Positions 27,938 through 37,694 of a stretch of DNA of 64,000 bases are shown here, in pieces. Position 1 is the stretch's first letter, and each line of letters begins with the position of its first letter. The position numbers and the translations under genes were made by a program. A model generated the notes under the pieces. That model saw only the letters and a program-made list of their open reading frames with translations. It ran no database searches and was not told the DNA's origin. The stretch is from an uncultured Lachnospiraceae bacterium (GTDB lineage Bacteria; Bacillota; Clostridia; Lachnospirales; Lachnospiraceae), in NCBI GenBank assembly GCA_905233955.1, contig CAJOFQ010000004.1, positions 38,417-102,416 of the forward strand, in the 5' to 3' direction.

Positions 27938-29032
27938 TCAGCTTCGATGATGTACTCTGTAACCTCTTTTTTCCAGCAATTCAGTTGCCTCAGTTCTGGA
28001 ATTGTTATCATACAGTTCGAGGTGCAAAACTCCATCTTCAAATTCCCTGTTATGTATGATACCAATGTTTTTGATGCTTATATTGGCAAGTGCCAGGGTA
28101 GTGGCAACAGAGGCTATCTGGCCTGCCTCATCCTCCAGATCCAGGAAGAAATCATAGGTCTGGGGAAGAATTGATCCCTTGGGTATGGGCATTGAATCCC
28201 GATAGTCCTTGGATTCCTGGAAAAATGAATTTAACTTATCGGGATCCCCGTCATTGATAAGTTTTTTGGCAAATCTTAGGGTATCTTCGTAGGAACTAAG
28301 CGTAGCAAGCAATTCATCCTTGTTATCCATGCATATATTCTGCCACATTACCGGTGATGAGGAAGCTATACGGGTTATGTCCTTGAAGCCGCCTGCTGCT
28401 ATGGTTCTCATAAACCCATCATCAGTGTCGCAGTCATGTACATATTTGACCAATGATGCGGCAATAATATGAGGCAGATGACTTATGGCTGCCGTGGCAT
28501 GATCGTGGAGCTTTGGGGAGGCTTTTAATGTGATTGCTCCCAGAGATGAGATAAAGCCGGCAAATTCTTTAAAGCGCTTCGGATCGATCTCGTCATTTTC
28601 CGTAAGAATATAGTAGGCGTTCTCCAGCAGCATAGCCAAAGAGTTACTGTATCCGTCCTTTTCAGAGCCTGTCATAGGGTGTCCGCCTATGAATTGTGAC
28701 GACAGACCCAGCATTTTGGCCTTGCTTTCAATCCCACCCTTAACACTGCCAATATCAGTAATAAGAGTTGTCTTGGGAACGATGGGGGCCAGCTTGCATA
28801 AATACTCAATATTGTTTCCAACAGGAGCGCACAGGAAAATAATATCGCTTTTGGCAAGTTCTTCTAATGGAAGAAAATCCCTGTTTGAGATGACTTCGTC
28901 ATTAAAAGCATCCTGCAGAGTCGAAGCATGGGAGGCATGTCCATATAGCTTTATTTCAGGATGATATTTTTTGATGGCCTTTGCAATGCTGCCGCCTATT
29001 AGTCCTAACCCGATAAAGCTGATGCTCGTCAT
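27938..29032 (-). CDS. tyrA: Prephenate dehydrogenase with C-terminal ACT domain
   Basis: Oxidatively decarboxylates prephenate to 4-hydroxyphenylpyruvate for tyrosine synthesis. The N-terminal Rossmann fold starts GLGLIGGSIAKAI; FIGGHPMTGSEKDGY and AAISHLPHIIAASL are catalytic-domain signatures. Residues about 295-364 form an ACT domain (DEAGQIASVATTLALANISI), which predicts feedback control by an amino acid, likely tyrosine. 364 residues, normal. It lies between aroF (11 bases) and aroA (6 bases). Confidence 0.95.
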   Translation of the reverse strand: MTSISFIGLGLIGGSIAKAIKKYHPEIKLYGHASHASTLQDAFNDEVISNRDFLPLEELAKSDIIFLCAPVGNNIEYLCKLAPIVPKTTLITDIGSVKGGIESKAKMLGLSSQFIGGHPMTGSEKDGYSNSLAMLLENAYYILTENDEIDPKRFKEFAGFISSLGAITLKASPKLHDHATAAISHLPHIIAASLVKYVHDCDTDDGFMRTIAAGGFKDITRIASSSPVMWQNICMDNKDELLATLSSYEDTLRFAKKLINDGDPDKLNSFFQESKDYRDSMPIPKGSILPQTYDFFLDLEDEAGQIASVATTLALANISIKNIGIIHNREFEDGVLHLELYDNNSRTEATELLEKRGYRVHHRS

Positions 29033-29043
29033 TGTTAAGCTCC

Positions 29044-30057
29044 TTAAATATTTCGGCCTGCAAGAGATATAAAGGGCTTAAGCTCCTGCATGGTGTTATC
29101 AAACTGTTCAAATGTCAAAGACTGCGGACCGTCAGAAAGTGCATGCTCGGGATCGTTGTGAACCTCTATCATAACACCGTCGGCTCCGCAGGCAATGGCA
29201 GCTTTCGCTAATGGCGCTACATAGGACCTTACGCCTGTAGCGTGTGATGGATCTACTATAACTGGCAGGTGGGTTCTTTCCTTTAGAACCGGAACCGCCG
29301 CAAGATCCAGTGTGTTGCGGGTTGCAGTCTCAAAGGTTCGTATACCCCTCTCACAAAGGGCGATCTTAGTATTTCCTTCGGACATAATGTATTCTGCAGC
29401 ATTCAACCATTCATCAATGGTTGCGCTCATCCCGCGCTTCAGCAATACAGGCAGGGAGGACTTGCCAACCTCCTTAAGAAGCTCGAAATTCTGCATGTTA
29501 CGGGCTCCAACCTGAAGCATGTCAACATAGCGGACCGCTGCCTCAATTGCATGGGCACTGGTTACCTCACATATTGTTGCAAGACCTGTCTCATCCGAGG
29601 CCGCCTTAAGGTAACGCAGTCCTTCTTCCTCAAGTCCCTGGAAGGAATAGGGCGAAGTCCTGGGCTTGTATGCGCCGCCGCGCAGTATAGTTGCACCGGA
29701 GGCCTTGACACTTTTGGCAATTACCATCATCTGTTCTTCGGATTCAACTGCACATGGACCTGCCATAATGGTTATATTGTCGGGACCGATATGTGTGTTC
29801 TTTACAGCAAAACCGGATGCTTCGGGATGGAATTTGCGATTAGCCAGCTTATAGCTTTCTGTAACCGGAATTACACGGTCGATATAAGGAGATGCCTTAA
29901 GTCTGTCAATATCCAGGCGGGATTTGTCTCCGACTACGCCAACAATAGTAACCTCAGTACCCTTCGAAACATGAGTCTGAAGTCCTTCCTTTTCAATGTT
30001 TGCAACAACTGCTGACAGGCCGCTGTCGCCGGTGTTAGGTTTTAATACCAGAATCAT
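29044..30057 (-). CDS. aroF: 3-deoxy-7-phosphoheptulonate synthase (class I-beta DAHP synthase)
   Basis: Entry step of aromatic biosynthesis, condensing PEP with erythrose 4-phosphate. 337 residues: an N-terminal ferredoxin-like regulatory domain (1-75, MILVLKPNTG) typical of the I-beta type, then the barrel with AGPCAVESEEQM, RGGAYKPRTSPYSFQG, GARNMQNFELL and VDPSHATG. AAGGAGG stands upstream of the ATG, and a promoter is visible further up. First gene of the operon. Confidence 0.95.
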   Translation of the reverse strand: MILVLKPNTGDSGLSAVVANIEKEGLQTHVSKGTEVTIVGVVGDKSRLDIDRLKASPYIDRVIPVTESYKLANRKFHPEASGFAVKNTHIGPDNITIMAGPCAVESEEQMMVIAKSVKASGATILRGGAYKPRTSPYSFQGLEEEGLRYLKAASDETGLATICEVTSAHAIEAAVRYVDMLQVGARNMQNFELLKEVGKSSLPVLLKRGMSATIDEWLNAAEYIMSEGNTKIALCERGIRTFETATRNTLDLAAVPVLKERTHLPVIVDPSHATGVRSYVAPLAKAAIACGADGVMIEVHNDPEHALSDGPQSLTFEQFDNTMQELKPFISLAGRNI

Positions 30058-30106
30058 GCCCTTTCGTGCCTCCTTTTAACTTTGATTGCAATTTGTATAA
30101 TTTGAT

Positions 30107-30135
30107 ATGATAGCCATTTTTGAGGCTTTTGTAAA
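30107..30135 (-). promoter_or_regulatory. Predicted sigma-A promoter of the aroF-tyrA-aroA operon
   Basis: Read on the minus strand: TTTACA, 17-bp spacer, TATCAT, about 50 bases before the aroF start. Confidence 0.6.
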
Positions 30136-30177
30136 GTTATAGACCCAGTTAGTGAATAATTATCATGTATGGCAACC

Positions 30178-30206
30178 TTGTTTTTAATGGGGAGATATTG
30201 TATTAT
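30178..30206 (+). promoter_or_regulatory. Possible promoter of the EF-G-like gene
   Basis: TTGTTT, 17-bp spacer and TATTAT. The -10 is good, the -35 weak. It is followed by two near-identical 14-base direct repeats in the leader (30205 and 30234). Confidence 0.45.
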
Positions 30207-30281
30207 GAGATGGTGCGTTGTCTTGAATTGAATATGAGATGGCGCGTACGGTAACTACTGTTTCATATAGGGGGATTGTTT

Positions 30282-32372
30282 ATGAAGGTATACACAACTG
30301 ATAAGATCCGCAATGTTGCGCTTTTCGGTCACTCAGGCTGTGGTAAGACATCATTAGTGGAGGCAATGGCATATCTGGCAGGCATGACTACACGCCCCGG
30401 TAAGCCGTCTGAGGGGAACACGATCAGTGATTTTGACAAGCAGGAGACTGCCAGGGAGATATCTATCAACACAAGTGTTATTCCAATAGAATGGGATGAC
30501 TGCAAGGTTAATATTCTGGATACTCCGGGATCTCTGGATTTTATAGGCGAGGTTGAGGAAGCTGCATCTGCAGCGGATGCAGCTATTATTGTTGTTTCCG
30601 GCAAGAACGGTGTAGAAAGCGGCACAAGGCGCGCATGGAAGATGTGTGAGAAATACCACCTTCCCAGAATAGTCTTCGTAACAGAGATGGATATTGATGA
30701 CGCTTCATATCGTCAGGTTGTGGAGGATCTTCAGGATCTTTATGGCAAAAAGATCGCTCCTTTCCATCTTCCTATACGCAAGGATGGCCAGTTTGTAGGC
30801 TATGTTAATGTTATCCAGCAGCGTGCCAAGGCATGGAAGCAGGATGGAACGGTAGAACCCTGCGATATACCCGATTATTCCAAAGAGAATCTGGAGATGT
30901 GCAGGGAAGCTTTGATGGAATCTGTTGCAGAAACCAGTGAAGAGTTCATGGACAGATATTTCGGAGGAGAAGAATTCTCCGAGGATGAGATAAGGCAGGC
31001 TCTTCGTGCGAATGTGGCAGAGGGCTCCATTGTACCTGTGCTTATGGGTTCTAATATTCTGTGCAGGGGAATGTTTACACTTATGGTGGATGTAATAAAA
31101 TATCTGCCATCCCCTGAGAACCGCAAATGCACAGGCATAGACGCCAAATCCAACGAGACATTTGAGGCGAACTACGATTTCTCCAAGCCCAAATCCGCAT
31201 ATGTATTCAAGACAATAGTGGATCCTTTCGTAGGAAAATATTCTCTTATTAAGGTTAATTCCGGAGTTTTGAAGACTGATGATGTCCTTTTCAACCATCA
31301 CAAGGATTCAGAAGAGAAGATTGGAAAGCTTTATGTACTTACAGGTTCAAAGGCTGAAGAGGTGAAGGAGCTTCATGCTGGCGACATTGGCGCTTTATCA
31401 AAGCTTAACAAAGTAGCCACAACCGATTCTCTTTCCACCAAGGCTCATCCTATTGTGTATATCCGCGCAGGAATTCCTGTTCCTTACACATGCATGCGCT
31501 ACAGCGTTACTAAAAAGGGCGATGAGGACAAGGCAGCTACTTCATTACAGCGTCTGGCACAGGAGGATCTGACCATCCGCATAGAGAACGACAGCGCTAA
31601 TCACCAGACACTGGTATATGGAATCTCTGAGCAGCATCTGGAAGTAGTCACAGCCAAGCTTATGGACAAATACAAGGTTGAGATCAAGCTCGAAGAGCCC
31701 AGAATAGCATATAAAGAGACTATACTTGGCAAGACTGATGTAGAATACAAATACAAAAAACAGTCCGGAGGCCATGGGCAGTATGGTCATGTTAAGCTTC
31801 ATCTGGGACCTTCAGGTGATCAGGAGGAGCCTTTTGTATTCAGTGAATCCGTTGTAGGCGGCTCAGTTCCCAAGAATTATTTCCCTGCAGTAGAAAAGGG
31901 TATTTCAGAGGCAGTGCTTTCAGGTCCTTTGGCAGCTTATCCTGTAGTGGGGCTTTCAGCAGAGCTTTTTGACGGATCATATCATCCGGTGGATTCTTCC
32001 GAGCAGGCCTTCAAGACGGCTGCCAGAATGGCTATTAAAAAGGGAATCATGGATGCTAACCCGATTCTGTTAGAGCCAATCGCTTCATTAAAGGTAGAAG
32101 TACCTGACGCTAACACAGGAGATGTAATGGGTGATCTTAATAAGCGTCGTGCCAGGGTTATGGGACTAAATCCTACTAATGACGGCAATCAGGTAATAGA
32201 AGCCGAGGTTCCCTTCAAGGAGTTAAATGGCTATGGTACTACACTCAGGTCTCTGACAGGCGGCAATGGTGAGTATTCATATGAGTTCCTGAAATACCAG
32301 CAGGCTCCAAGAGAGGTTCAGGAGGCTGAGGTTGAAGCCAGAAAAGATATGATAGGCAGGGACGAGGTTTAA
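30282..32372 (+). CDS. Elongation factor G-like GTPase (EF-G paralogue)
   Basis: A 696-residue translational GTPase with EF-G domain order. G1 is GHSGCGKTS and G3 is DTPGSLDF; G4, normally NKMD, reads TEMD here. Domain IV/V signatures include GHGQYGHVKLHL, AYPVVGLSAELFDGSYHPVDSSE and MGDLNKRRARVMGL. It belongs to the divergent EF-G-like group found in many bacteria beside canonical fusA, which usually sits with rpsL/rpsG; those are not here. The start is ATG 30282 after GGGGGA; TTG 30276 is less likely. Exact role unknown. Confidence 0.88.
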   Translation: MKVYTTDKIRNVALFGHSGCGKTSLVEAMAYLAGMTTRPGKPSEGNTISDFDKQETAREISINTSVIPIEWDDCKVNILDTPGSLDFIGEVEEAASAADAAIIVVSGKNGVESGTRRAWKMCEKYHLPRIVFVTEMDIDDASYRQVVEDLQDLYGKKIAPFHLPIRKDGQFVGYVNVIQQRAKAWKQDGTVEPCDIPDYSKENLEMCREALMESVAETSEEFMDRYFGGEEFSEDEIRQALRANVAEGSIVPVLMGSNILCRGMFTLMVDVIKYLPSPENRKCTGIDAKSNETFEANYDFSKPKSAYVFKTIVDPFVGKYSLIKVNSGVLKTDDVLFNHHKDSEEKIGKLYVLTGSKAEEVKELHAGDIGALSKLNKVATTDSLSTKAHPIVYIRAGIPVPYTCMRYSVTKKGDEDKAATSLQRLAQEDLTIRIENDSANHQTLVYGISEQHLEVVTAKLMDKYKVEIKLEEPRIAYKETILGKTDVEYKYKKQSGGHGQYGHVKLHLGPSGDQEEPFVFSESVVGGSVPKNYFPAVEKGISEAVLSGPLAAYPVVGLSAELFDGSYHPVDSSEQAFKTAARMAIKKGIMDANPILLEPIASLKVEVPDANTGDVMGDLNKRRARVMGLNPTNDGNQVIEAEVPFKELNGYGTTLRSLTGGNGEYSYEFLKYQQAPREVQEAEVEARKDMIGRDEV

Positions 32373-32388
32373 TTATTACGCTCAAATC

Positions 32389-32496
32389 TTAAGGAAACGC
32401 TGATTAAAGCGTTTCCTGCGCGAAAATCGCAGCGCGAAGCGCATTCCTATGCGATTTTCTGTGCATCTCTTTAAGGAAATACTGAATTTTCCTTAA
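32389..32496. repeat. 108-bp palindromic element, MITE-like, with three hairpins
   Basis: Bounded by 9-base inverted ends TTAAGGAAA / TTTCCTTAA. Inside are three stem-loops: 32392-32417 (AGGAAACGC/GCGTTTCCT), 32422-32459 (GAAAATCGCA/TGCGATTTTC, with a nested GCGCGAAGCGC) and 32470-32497 (TTTAAGGAAA/TTTCCTTAAA). None is followed by a T-run, so it is not a plain terminator. It fills the gap between the EF-G-like gene and the hrcA promoter. Classification as a MITE or REP-like element is inference. Confidence 0.6.
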
Positions 32497-32505
32497 ATAA
32501 AAGGG

Positions 32506-32534
32506 TTGACAAATGACGAATGGGGTGCTAAATT
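32506..32534 (+). promoter_or_regulatory. Predicted sigma-A promoter of hrcA-grpE-dnaK-dnaJ
   Basis: Perfect TTGACA, 17-bp spacer, TAAATT. The CIRCE operator begins 14 bases after the -10, so bound HrcA would cover the transcription start. Confidence 0.75.
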
Positions 32535-32548
32535 ATGTTTTGGACATA

Positions 32549-32575
32549 TTAGCACTCCATTTTATTGAGTGCTAA
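32549..32575 (+). promoter_or_regulatory. CIRCE operator of the hrcA-dnaK operon
   Basis: TTAGCACTC, nine bases (CATTTTATT), GAGTGCTAA: a perfect CIRCE, 29 bases before the hrcA start. An extra half-site-like GGTGCTAA occurs over the -10 region. Confidence 0.97.
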
Positions 32576-32604
32576 TAACGAAAAACAGTACGGAGACGAA
32601 TCAG

Positions 32605-33639
32605 ATGGAAGAGTTGGACGAGAGAAAGGTCAAAATCCTGAATGCAGTTATCCAGACCTACCTGGATACAGGCGAACCGGTGGGTTCGCGAACCATTTCC
32701 AAAAATTCCGATCTTAATCTCAGTTCTGCTACGATTCGCAATGAGATGTCCGATCTGGAGGAGCTTGGCTATATTATTCAGCCGCATACTTCGGCGGGGC
32801 GTATTCCTTCTGACAAGGGATACCGGTTTTATGTGGATCAGTTGATAGAACAGAAGGATGCTGAAGTTGAAGAATTCAAGGAGCTGATGCTTGAAAAGAC
32901 GGAGAAGATGGAGAAGGTTCTTCGTCAGGTTGTAAAGACTCTTGCAGTTAATACACAGTACGCGTCCATTATCTCCGCACCGGCTATTCGCAGCAATCGT
33001 GTAAAATTTGTTCAGTTATCTGCTGTTGATGAGGATCATGTGCTTTCTGTAGTAGTTATGGATGGTAATCTGGTCAAAAACAAGATGATCGAGCTTGCTG
33101 AGCCGTTGGATAATGAAGAGCTTCTGAAGCTCAATATGCTTTTAAATACCAATCTTAATGGCTTGACAGTCGACGATATCAACCTGGCTCTTATCACCAG
33201 GATGAAGGGGCAGGCCGGTGAATTTGAGGGTATCATAGAAGAGGTTCTGGCAACAGTAGCAGATACCATAGAACAGGATGAGGAGCTTAAGATCTACACC
33301 AGCGGCGCTACGAATATCTTCAAGTATCCGGAGCTGGCGGATTCGAGAAGGGCAAGCGAATTCATCTCCACCTTTGAAGAAAAGGATGCTCTTAAGGAAC
33401 TTTTGTCAGGAGCTTCCGAGGACGATACAGGGACCGGTATTCAAGTGTATATAGGCGATGAGTCCCATATTCAGACCATGAAGGATTGTTCGGTGGTTAC
33501 AGCGACTTATGAGCTGGGAGAGGGTGTAAGAGGCACCATAGGAATTATAGGTCCCAAGAGGATGGATTATAAGAATGTTATGAGTAATCTTAACCATTTG
33601 AGACGGGAGCTTGATAAGGTTCTTCGTACAGAAAAATAG
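32605..33639 (+). CDS. hrcA: Heat-inducible transcription repressor HrcA
   Basis: Binds CIRCE and represses class I heat-shock genes. 344 residues: an N-terminal winged-helix domain (ERKVKILNAVIQTYLDTGEPVGSRTI, SSATIRNEMSDLEELG, HTSAGRIPSDKGYRFYV) followed by GAF-like and dimerisation regions ending in GTIGIIGPKRMDYKNV. The start is ATG 32605 (after CGGAGA), downstream of the CIRCE; the ORF-track start at 32569 lies inside the operator. First gene of the operon, so it is autoregulated. Confidence 0.97.
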   Translation: MEELDERKVKILNAVIQTYLDTGEPVGSRTISKNSDLNLSSATIRNEMSDLEELGYIIQPHTSAGRIPSDKGYRFYVDQLIEQKDAEVEEFKELMLEKTEKMEKVLRQVVKTLAVNTQYASIISAPAIRSNRVKFVQLSAVDEDHVLSVVVMDGNLVKNKMIELAEPLDNEELLKLNMLLNTNLNGLTVDDINLALITRMKGQAGEFEGIIEEVLATVADTIEQDEELKIYTSGATNIFKYPELADSRRASEFISTFEEKDALKELLSGASEDDTGTGIQVYIGDESHIQTMKDCSVVTATYELGEGVRGTIGIIGPKRMDYKNVMSNLNHLRRELDKVLRTEK

Positions 33640-33749
33640 AGCCTGGTACTGTTCAATGAACACGAAGTGTGAATTGATGACAGCACTGGCATCCGACGAC
33701 AGAGTAAGTCAGATATTACTTGCAGTAATATAAGGAGGAAGGTGATCAC

Positions 33750-34451
33750 TTGGAAGAGAATTTTGATACAAAGGATGAAGAAATAGTCACAGAGGACTCC
33801 AGGGAAGAGAAAGCTTTGGAGGATATACAGGGGGATGAGTCCAGGGAAGCTGAGGAAACATCCGACGATGAAAAGGGTGCAGAGAGTGAAGAGGATGATA
33901 TGACAGAAGCGTCAGAGGATGAAGCAGATGAGGCTTCCAGTGAGACGCCGGAAGATTCTGAGGAGGAAGATAAGGCCCAAGGAGGCAAGATAAAAAAAGG
34001 CTTCTTCCAGAAGAAGGATAAGAGAGTCGAGCAGATAGCCAATCTGCAGGATCGCATAAAGAGGCAGATGGCTGAGTTTGAGAACTTCCGCAAGCGCTCC
34101 GAGAAGGAAAAATCCCAGATGTATGATATGGGAGCAAAGTCCATGCTGGAGAAGATTCTCCCGGTGGTTGACAGCTTTGAAAGAGGCTTTGACGGCAGGG
34201 ACGAGGAGCAGGATGATCCCTTTGCAGAAGGCATGAGAATGGTTTTCAAGCAATTGATGACAGCTCTTGAGGATGCAGGTGTGAAGGAAATTGAAGCCAT
34301 GGGAGCTCAGTTTGATCCGGAGGTTCACAATGCAGTAATGCATGTTGATGATGATCAGTATGGAGAGAACGAGATAGTGGAAGTGCTCCAAAAGGGGTAC
34401 ACATACCACGACAGTGTTATCAGACATTCCATGGTAAAAGTAGCAAATTAG
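33750..34451 (+). CDS. grpE: Nucleotide exchange factor GrpE
   Basis: Releases ADP from DnaK. 233 residues: the first 90 are very acidic and low-complexity, then a basic junction (KKGFFQKKDKR), the long dimerising coiled coil (IKRQMAEFENFRKRSEKEK) and the C-terminal beta domain with GVKEIEAMGAQFDPEVHNAVMHV. The start is TTG 33750, 7 bases after AAGGAGGAAGG, the best site in the gap. The 110-base gap after hrcA contains an ATATTACT/AGTAATAT hairpin just before the Shine-Dalgarno. Confidence 0.95.
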   Translation: MEENFDTKDEEIVTEDSREEKALEDIQGDESREAEETSDDEKGAESEEDDMTEASEDEADEASSETPEDSEEEDKAQGGKIKKGFFQKKDKRVEQIANLQDRIKRQMAEFENFRKRSEKEKSQMYDMGAKSMLEKILPVVDSFERGFDGRDEEQDDPFAEGMRMVFKQLMTALEDAGVKEIEAMGAQFDPEVHNAVMHVDDDQYGENEIVEVLQKGYTYHDSVIRHSMVKVAN

Positions 34452-34477
34452 CCTGTTTTCGAACAGTAATAGAATAA

Positions 34478-36385
<1,908 letters not shown>

Positions 36386-36394
36386 TAGATTATT

Positions 36395-37564
36395 ATGTCA
36401 GATTCCAAAAGAGATTATTACGAAGTCCTGGGCGTTGATAAAAACGCCGATGAGGCAGCATTAAAAAAAGCATACAGACAGCTTGCGAAGAAATATCACC
36501 CTGATATGCATCCGGGAGACAAGGAAGCTGAGGCTAAGTTTAAGGAGGCTTCAGAGGCTTACGCAGTTCTTTCTGATCCTGAAAAGCGCAGCAGGTATGA
36601 CCAGTTTGGTCATGCTGCGTTTGAAGGCGGAGCAGGTCAGGCCGGGGGCTTTGATTTCTCCGGAATGGATTTTTCGGATATTTTTGGAGATATATTCGGA
36701 GATTTCTTTGGAGGAGGTCACAGCCGCAGGGCCAGTAACGGACCGATGCGGGGTGCCCATGTTCGTACTTCAGTCCGCATCACCTTTGAAGAGGCGGCGT
36801 TTGGATGTACGAAGGAGATTGAGCTTGTTATAAAGGACGAGTGTGCTACATGCCACGGCAGCGGAGCTAAGCCTGGTACCAGTAAGGTTCGCTGTTCAAA
36901 ATGCGGCGGCAAGGGACGGGTAGTTATGACCCAGCAGTCGTTTTTCGGAACAGTACAGAATGTTACCACCTGTCCTGACTGTCAGGGAACAGGTGAAATC
37001 ATCAAAGAAAAATGCCCTGATTGCATGGGAACCGGTTATATTTCTCGCAAAAAGAGGATTGAGATCAATATCCCTGCGGGAATAGACGACGGCCAATCTG
37101 TACGGATCAGGGAAAAGGGAGAACCCGGTGTCAATGGTGGGCCCAGGGGAGATCTTCTGGTTGAGGTGAGAGTTGCTTCTCATCCAATATTCCAGAGAAG
37201 AGATTACGATATTTTCTCATCAGCACCTATTTCCTTTGCACAGGCAGCGTTAGGCGGCGAGGCTATCATAGATACCCTGGATGGCAAGGTAAGCTATGAG
37301 GTCAAGCCCGGAACCCAGACAGATACCAGAATACGCCTTAGGGGCAAGGGAGTTCCTACTCTGCGTAATAAGAATGTACGGGGTGATCATTATGTCACCT
37401 TAGTGGTTCAGGTACCGACATCGTTGAATGCCAAGGCAAAAGAGGCTTTGAGAAGCTTTGACCAGGAGACGGGCAATACCTTAAAGGGTGCCACAGGTGT
37501 CAAACAGGAGAAGCGAAAAAAGGGCTTTGGAGAAAAGATACGGGACGCATTTGATGATTTGTAA
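36395..37564 (+). CDS. dnaJ: Hsp40 co-chaperone DnaJ
   Basis: Stimulates DnaK ATPase and delivers substrates. 389 residues: a J domain with the HPD motif ([10 protein letters not shown]), a Gly/Phe-rich linker ([19 protein letters not shown]), four zinc-binding CxxCxGxG repeats ([32 protein letters not shown]) and the C-terminal substrate-binding domains. Type I DnaJ, complete. Last gene of the operon; a strong terminator follows. Confidence 0.98.
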   Translation: MSDSKRDYYEVLGVDKNADEAALKKAYRQLAKKYHPDMHPGDKEAEAKFKEASEAYAVLSDPEKRSRYDQFGHAAFEGGAGQAGGFDFSGMDFSDIFGDIFGDFFGGGHSRRASNGPMRGAHVRTSVRITFEEAAFGCTKEIELVIKDECATCHGSGAKPGTSKVRCSKCGGKGRVVMTQQSFFGTVQNVTTCPDCQGTGEIIKEKCPDCMGTGYISRKKRIEINIPAGIDDGQSVRIREKGEPGVNGGPRGDLLVEVRVASHPIFQRRDYDIFSSAPISFAQAALGGEAIIDTLDGKVSYEVKPGTQTDTRIRLRGKGVPTLRNKNVRGDHYVTLVVQVPTSLNAKAKEALRSFDQETGNTLKGATGVKQEKRKKGFGEKIRDAFDDL

Positions 37565-37571
37565 ACAACAC

Positions 37572-37609
37572 AAAATCCGCTTTGCACACAGCAAGGCGGA
37601 TTTTCTTAT
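37572..37609 (+). terminator. Rho-independent terminator of the dnaK operon
   Basis: AAAATCCGCTTTGC pairs with GCAAGGCGGATTTT around ACACA (one wobble), followed by CTTATA. The A-run before the stem means it may act in both directions. Confidence 0.85.
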
Positions 37610-37624
37610 ATTGATTCACAATCA

Positions 37625-37653
37625 TTGCATGAGCCGTCTAAATAGTTTATAAT
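37625..37653 (+). promoter_or_regulatory. Predicted sigma-A promoter of the DUF5717/DUF5716 gene cluster
   Basis: TTGCAT, 17-bp spacer and perfect TATAAT, directly after the dnaJ terminator. It indicates that the four-gene cluster is transcribed separately from the heat-shock operon. Confidence 0.7.
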
Positions 37654-37694
37654 TGTCAGGAATAAATCTGTTTCAAGGCGTATAGGAGTCTGCT

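Noticed and set aside
30705-31301. 198-residue minus-strand ORF opposite the EF-G-like gene
   Set aside because: Shadow of a well-conserved GTPase gene; no start signal and no recognisable domain.
32392-32417. Terminator of the EF-G-like gene
   Set aside because: The stem-loop is strong but has no following T-run and is part of a larger palindromic element, so I annotated the whole as a repeat.
33746-34427. Overlapping minus-strand ORFs opposite grpE, Ser-rich
   Set aside because: Antisense of the acidic grpE N-terminus; the low-complexity sequence follows from Glu/Asp codons on the other strand.
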